Of a stretch of DNA of 64,000 nucleotides, positions 58,543 to 64,000 are shown piece after piece. The DNA is from Punica granatum (taxonomy: Eukaryota; Streptophyta; Magnoliopsida; Myrtales; Lythraceae). Numbering within the stretch: the stretch's first letter is position 1; every line of letters starts with the position of its first letter. Under the pieces are notes generated by a model that was given only the letters and a program-made list of their open reading frames with translations, did no database searches and was not told the origin of the DNA. The stretch covers positions 12,482,982-12,546,981 of the forward strand of contig NC_045134.1 of the NCBI RefSeq assembly GCF_007655135.1, written 5' to 3'. Both the position numbers and the translations under genes were made by a program.

Positions 58543-59695
58543 GAGATAAATGCAGTTTGACCCTTGAATTATGGGTTATTTTCAGATTTTTCCCCAAACT
58601 TCAAAATTTTACAAAGTGCCCTCCAACCTAAGTGAAAAATAGTTATGGGACCCTCTATCACCAGAATTAGAGACTTTTCTTTATTTTACCCAAATGACTA
58701 ACTTCGTGAACATCATTCTCTTGCATTAGAGATCCAATTGGGGTGTTCATGGGTGTCTTTGGAAACCATGTACGGAGCACTACAAATTAGAACCAATTAG
58801 ACGTTTGAAAGTTAAAACAATGACAAATGACATCAACAGAAGAGGTGGAAATTCAGATTTCTTCACAAAACCAAAAAATTTACTATGAAATAACTCTTAA
58901 CCGCTCAATGAAATTGAGTGATGTAAAGACCTATGGCTTCCGTATGGCCTTTAGAGTCTTATCATATTGAAATTTAAGGTTGAAGGCAATAATATCAAAG
59001 AATCACTATTAATATCCAACTAGTGAATTAAATTGAGGAAAAGGTTTATGGTGAAACATAATTGGTGAATATACTAAAAGATTGATGTCATGATTCGTAA
59101 ATTTCTTTTTTATTACAAGGAGACTTATAAATTTGAAAATAAAATAAAAAGAAAACTAATTGGAAATGAGAATTTTTTTTTCTTTTGCTAGGTAGACGTG
59201 AGGAGTTCCATTTATGATAATCGAACCAAAAGTCTCTTCATCCCAAATCAAATACAGTGTCACCGCACCAAACTCCTACTCTCTCATGATTCGTTAATTT
59301 CACAATGCATGGACGAAACCGAGGGGAGGAGGCCAACTAATTGAGTTTAGCTTTTCTTCCTTAAAAGTGCGTTGTAAACTCTTTACATATCATTCATCGT
59401 TTTCTGAAGCATAGTAATGCTCGAATTTGGTCCAAGTAATGGAAGACAAATTTAAAATTCTTATTAACTGGCAACATAGAGGTTTATCTATTTGTCGAAT
59501 TGAATCATTCATATTAACTAGCAGCAAATTTAAAATTATTTTTTGCTTACCTGTTTGCTCTTCCATCAGGTCCTGAGATTTATTTTATTGTATGTACAAT
59601 CTTAATAGATTTTCGGGAACTTTTTCTAATATAATATAATATCTCATATTTTCTTTTATTGTTCTTCTCTATGTTTTTATTTTATTTTGCCGGTG
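58543..59695. other. Intergenic spacer with a possible SINE relic
   Basis: No gene is seen. At about 59170-59280 the minus strand reads TTTGGTGCGGTGACACTG, then TTTTGGTTCGATTATC, then an A-rich end. This resembles A and B boxes of a degraded SINE, similar in style to a stretch near 63785-63850. Both are weak. Confidence 0.4.
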
Positions 59696-59985
59696 ATGTG
59701 GCCGGAACCCAGAAATGAAGATAACTTACGTAAGAGCAGTGCAAGGAGGCCCCAATAATATCATCAAACATGAGCTTATTAATACCCTCCGAGGAAGATG
59801 GTAAAAACGAATGCCCCAAGAGAGCACCGAACTAATATGAGACAAGTAATCTGCACATGCATTGCCTCCATGGAACCACTCTTGCATCTGCAGCTTGCGA
59901 ATCGAAGAGACCAAGCTTAGTAAACGACGGTTGCATTTGCCCTGTCCCGAAACCACATTATGGATAATCTCAGCCAATGATATAT
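59696..59985 (-). mobile_element. LINE RNase H 3' remnant
   Basis: The minus strand encodes LVSSIRKLQMQEWFHGGNA followed by CADYLSHIS and SWGIRFYHLP, the usual C-terminal part of the LINE RNase H domain (the N.CADxLA motif). The frame then decays. The 5' remainder is missing. Confidence 0.65.
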
Positions 59986-60179
59986 TTATGGCATGTTCGG
60001 TATAGAAGAAATTCCTTCCATAGACAGATCCCTCAAAGGTGACCTCCGTATCTAAGCACTACTTTGAAAAGTTAACCAGCGCTTTCCTTCTTCACAACTC
60101 CAAACAGATTTGCCATGAATGAATGCAACACTCACGCTGCTATTAGAGTCCTAAACGGAGCTTAAGGTTCAGTGAAGGC

Positions 60180-60458
60180 TTCGGTTGTTGCCAAAGAAAA
60201 GTATTTCAAGCAAAATTGGTGGTTCGTTGTCACAAGAACAATCCAGGGACCTCGATGGTCCACTAGAAGCAACACAATGATCATCTACAAACGAAGAGCT
60301 AAGGAAGGCCACAGACAATTACTGGGAAATCCAAACTCTTGGCTGAGAAGGATATGAGATGGTCCAATAAAGGACAGCCGTAGCGTTGAAGAAGTCGAAA
60401 CAAAAGCACCAGACACAAATCGAACAGTTTCTCAACAAAGTGATTCTACTGTCACACT
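60180..60458 (+). pseudogene. Decayed WAK kinase fragment (third copy)
   Basis: With frameshifts, the plus strand aligns to the start of the WAK cytoplasmic exon. Pieces read AKEKYFKQN, then EELRKATDNYWE, then VALKKSKQKHQTQIEQFLNK and VILLSH. These match KEKYFxxN, EELxKATDxYAE, [24 protein letters not shown] (shown in shorter pieces) of the two intact copies. The glycine loop is destroyed and in-frame stops occur. It lies in the opposite orientation to the adjacent intact gene, only 130 bp past that gene's stop codon. Confidence 0.8.
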
Positions 60459-60587
60459 GTAGTATAATAATGACATATTGCTAATTTCCAATCTTCCAGA
60501 ACACAACTATACAGAGTACCAAAACGGAAAGCAATGAATTTCAACCGCGCATAAGCATTTCCCCATTGCTTCTTAGGATCTATATAT

Positions 60588-63578
60588 CTATCTCCCATTA
60601 TTCACAGGGGATATCTGCTGATTCCTCATACTGTTACTATCACACACTAAGCTCATATCCCTGCTCTCAGTATAACTCATCAAAGACTCCGGTCTCTCTT
60701 TTCCAAGCAGATTCGCGGTCTCCCCTTCCATGCCCAACTCGATGCTCACCCACGGATGATTCCCCATTGCCCTCAATCCCTCTAGCTCCATTGCCACCTC
60801 AGTCATGCTCGGTCTCTCCTCTCCTTTTACCCTCAGGCACTTCTTTGCGAGTCCTGCGACTCCCCTCAGCTGCTCTGTGTTATTCTCACTTAAAATACAA
60901 TCCTCGACTATCTGAAACAACCGATCCTCCTTCAATGCATGAAGGAAGTGCATCGCTAGGCTCCGCTCTTCCTCAGGCCGGTCAAAGGAGAGCGCCTTTT
61001 TCCCCGTCAGAAGCTCAACCAGGACTACTCCAAAGCTGTAGACATCGCTCTTCTCTGTCAGTGTGTTCGTGTGGAGGTACTCAGGGTCCAAATACCCGAG
61101 GGTGCCCTGGACCATCGTGTACAGCTGTGTATGGTCCAGCGGGACCAACCTCGAGGCCCCGAAATCGGACACTTTAGCAATGCAGTTTTCATCAAGGAGT
61201 ATGTTCGTGGATTTAATATCCCGATGGATTATTGGGACAGAAGCCGCTGCGTGGAGGTACGATAGCACCCCTGCAGTCTCCGCGGCGATTCTTAAACGGG
61301 TTTCCCAGGACAGCTTCGGGTCCTTGGTTTGACCATGAATGTGCTCGAAAAGTGTCCCGTTGCCTACAAACTCGTAGACTAGTAGTGGCACTTCGGTCTC
61401 CAGGCAGCAGCCTAACAGCTTCACAACGTTCCTGTGATTAATCTGTGAGAGAACAATCACCTCATTGATGAATTGCTCGATCTGGTTCTGGTCCATCAGT
61501 TTGGACTTCTTAATGGCAATGACTATGTCGTTCGGTAACATCCCCTTGTAGACCGTCCCATATCCTCCCCGACCTACAATTCGATTCTCGGCATAGTTGT
61601 CAGTGGCTTTCAGTAACTCTTCAGCAGTGAAAATTCTCATGGTACTTGTACGCCCATCGCGTTGATGGAGCTGTTGCTGCAGCAATAATCCGCCATTTTG
61701 CTGGAAATACTTCTCTTTCAACCTCATCAGCTTCCTTCTCCTGATTCCGAAGTAAAGAAACCCGCTCATGAAGAGTAGAACTGTGAATCCGACACCAACA
61801 CCTGTAAATGTAACAGAGTTGGCAAAATCACTGAAATGACGGAAACACAATCCCAATGTTGAAATAGTCTTCATCTCAGGAGATCGGGATTTAAAATCTT
61901 ATTCGCACGTCAGACTAAAAATCAAAATGTGATGTCAGATCCTTTATTAGTCAGGATTAGTCGGTACCCTATCCACCGCTAACGTAGCCGTTCTGTGATC
62001 AATTGAGTGGCCGTTCCATACAATATAAACACAAACATTGACCAAACATTACTTGCTTTGAACAATATGGATTAATTGGGACAAGTGTTTTGTCATACAT
62101 AAACCAGAGTCGTGGATGTGGCGGGTTGGGTGCTGAATATGACCAAAACCAAATCTGATTTTTTTATTTTCTGTATTGCTGAAGTCTTTGTCAAGCCGAA
62201 ACATCTGATGTTTTCAAATGTTTTCTACTACATCAGCAGAGAAATTGAGATATGTCGTCGAGAAAGTTCAAAAGATAGTTTGATGAATATACTTACCAAC
62301 CACAATCTTGATGACATGGGACTGGTCAACAATGCATCCTTCTCCATCTCTTCTGCCATCCCCATGGTAACCGTTCGGGCAGGAGCATGTGTAATTGCCT
62401 GGCGTGTTGTGGCAATCCTTTTCACACTGGTTATCCTCAGGATTTGCGCATTCATCGATATCTAACAAACATACATACAAGGGATGCGGAAAATTAATAA
62501 ATGAAACATCAAAACCTTGATATGAAGAAAGAAGGGATAATTAGAACCAAATAATGATCGATGGATGCAATATCTAGACCTACTTTTGATGTGGAATGGA
62601 TCTCATAGAACTGTAAAGCTTTCGTAAAGTCGTACCTTGACAGCCATCAGAAATATAAGGATTCCCCCGGTAACCTGCAGAGCAGTTGCAACGGTACCCA
62701 CGAATATCTTCATGATCGAAACACTCACTGTTTGCCTTGCAAACGGAAGTAGACGGATCCTTCTGAGACTCTTGGCAAGTCTGATTCCAGATGGACCAAT
62801 CAAGCACAGAAGGAACACGAGTCCAGTTCCTCATACCGCTAAGATCCTCCCTCGTAAAGTTAAACGAATCTGTTTCTGTTATGAATGCGTAACTGCAGGG
62901 ATTGAAGCTCCAGACCTGGGTGTGGTTCCGGAAGCTGGACACGCTCGCGTTGTAGTTCAACAGCATCTTCGGGACAGCTGTCTGACAGCAGCCGATCCCA
63001 TTGCACGTCCCCTCGGTGATGCTACTGTTCACGCTGCAGCGGGACAAGCATCCGCTTGAGAAACTGCAAAAGAAATTCGTTAAGAGCACATACAAATACT
63101 GATTAGAAACCGCAGAAGAATCGCATTGGACTGCGTTCACTTACTCATCTCCATTTGTCATGGCTAAGGTGTCACAGCCAACAGCGGTGAACTTGTTCTT
63201 GGTGGTGGAAAAGGGGAACGCGGGGAGGATTGCGTAGGCCTTGACAGGGAGCCGCCGGGCGCCTGACTGGGTGTAGCAGTCCGTGCCGATATACGTATTC
63301 ACACGGAGCTCCCCAGAGAGGGAGATGGAGAGGACCTCGATGGACGGCGTGCTCCAGAGTAGAGGCGTGGGGCCACCCGGGGCAGAGTCGTTGCAGCTAA
63401 CGTAGAAGTACCGGTTCAGGTAGCATCCCGGGGCCGTGCCGAATGGGTACGGGATGGTAACGTTGCCGCAGGTTGTCTGGCAGTTGGATGAGGCAGCGGT
63501 TACCAAACTCACGACAGTTAATATGACGGCCAGAAAGAGAACTTGCCGAAAATCTCTTTTTGGAATCGGAAATACCAT
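60588..63578 (-). CDS. Wall-associated receptor kinase-like protein, copy 2 (746 aa)
   Basis: Minus-strand exons join 63578-63145, 63063-62636, 62461-62297 and 61801-60588 (GT-AG, phases agree). The signal peptide ([16 protein letters not shown]) precedes the GUB_WAK region ([15 protein letters not shown]). The Cys-rich segment contains GCCQTAVPK and [14 protein letters not shown]. The calcium-binding EGF ([17 protein letters not shown], then [12 protein letters not shown]) is encoded by its own 165-nt exon, the same length as in copy 1. A membrane helix lies at about 340-362. The kinase has the loop GRGGYG at 419-424, Lys440, Asp537 in HRD and Asp555 in DFG: intact and RD type. It converges on copy 1. 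An 81-nt intron in the N-terminal domain is absent from copy 1. The role in cell-wall sensing is inferred from the family. Confidence 0.94.
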
Positions 63579-64000
63579 TTTGCTAAGTATGAATATCGTG
63601 GATCTAAGTGGGATTTACGATCTCTCTTTAATGAAATCTCTCTGCCTCTCTTCTCCTTAGATCAGGAGACTTGCTGTTAAACACGGAAAAGTGGGAAGGA
63701 TCTGCTTTTCAATGGGGGTGGGGGTTTTAAGAGTAAGAGGATTGAGTTGGCGGGAAGCCATTGGAGCCATTCAAAAAGGACGTCATATTTGGTGCAGCGG
63801 CACGAGTTGTCACTCTAAACAATGAGATTTCAAGTTCGATCTCCGTCAATGGTAATTTCGTGTCTTTTCATTTAGTTTTGTTATTCATATTATTGTACCG
63901 AGTTGGAGATCTCTCTGAAAAAAAAAAGTCTTATTAATCAATAATGAAATATGTGCACTTGACTGCAAATTGCATGCATGTCAAGGATTTATACAAGTAA
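63579..64000 (-). promoter_or_regulatory. Upstream region of WAK copy 2
   Basis: This is the presumed 5' UTR and proximal promoter of the minus-strand WAK gene. No clear TATA box could be fixed. A possible SINE-like piece with a B-box-like CAAGTTCGATCTCC lies near 63785-63850. Confidence 0.4.

Noticed and set aside
60566..61177. 203-codon plus-strand frame opposite the WAK kinase exon
   Set aside because: Antisense shadow of the kinase coding sequence.
1..64000. CRISPR array, operons, ribosome binding sites
   Set aside because: This is plant nuclear DNA with introns and retrotransposons; the only regularly spaced array is the 29/43-bp repeat, which has no unique spacers.

Overview
The window is plant nuclear DNA. 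The genes have small GT-AG introns, and the repeats are plant types: copia and Tat/Ogre-like gypsy LTR elements, L1-type LINE remnants, tRNA-derived SINEs and MITEs. The gene families point to a eudicot; I cannot name the species from sequence alone. Most of the 64 kb is transposable-element sequence.

Four genes are well supported or plausible. (1) A PMT26-like pectin-type putative methyltransferase lies at 7143-11422 (+): eight coding exons, 799 aa, and a probable 5'-UTR intron. (2) A small secreted-peptide-like gene lies at 22311-22550 (+), 79 aa. (3) and (4) Two wall-associated receptor kinases (WAK/WAKL), at 50737-54388 (+, 3 exons, 748 aa) and 60588-63578 (-, 4 exons, 746 aa), are convergent. 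Both have a GUB_WAK pectin-binding-type domain, a calcium-binding EGF, one transmembrane helix and an intact RD kinase. A decayed third WAK kinase fragment lies at about 60180-60458. These would form a cell-wall module: a Golgi wall-polymer methyltransferase and plasma-membrane wall sensors. Nothing suggests they are co-regulated.

Layout. 1-6000: gene-poor, with one 300-bp foldback MITE and weak coding relics. 6000-11430: PMT gene. 14.5-20.5 kb: a three-level nest, in which a LINE-type RNase H pseudogene is split by a 5.4-kb copia element (TSD TTGCA) whose RT is itself split by a tRNA-derived SINE. 22.3 kb: small peptide gene. 24.46-24.86 kb: a 400-bp Mutator-like foldback. 26.2-27.8 kb: two LINE 3' remnants. 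29.86-48.51 kb: an older solo LTR (about 5 kb) of a Tat/Ogre-like family, split by a younger 13.7-kb non-autonomous member of the same family (33989-47660, 3.7-kb LTRs, TSD CTTCT). That younger element has a tRNA-Arg-type PBS, a polypurine tract and a 1.84-kb tandem array (29-bp and 43-bp units), but no recognisable gag-pol. 48.5-50.7 kb: duplicated intergenic DNA, a candidate solo LTR and a SINE. 50.7-63.6 kb: WAK pair, with an organelle-like inverted duplication (57.6-58.5 kb) between them.

The most unusual object is the non-autonomous Ogre-like element. Its 3'-UTR array has units carrying a 4-bp-stem mini-hairpin. The 29-bp period is not a multiple of three, so stop-free reading frames open in all three frames of one strand. 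They look like 300-645-aa proteins but are almost certainly not genes.
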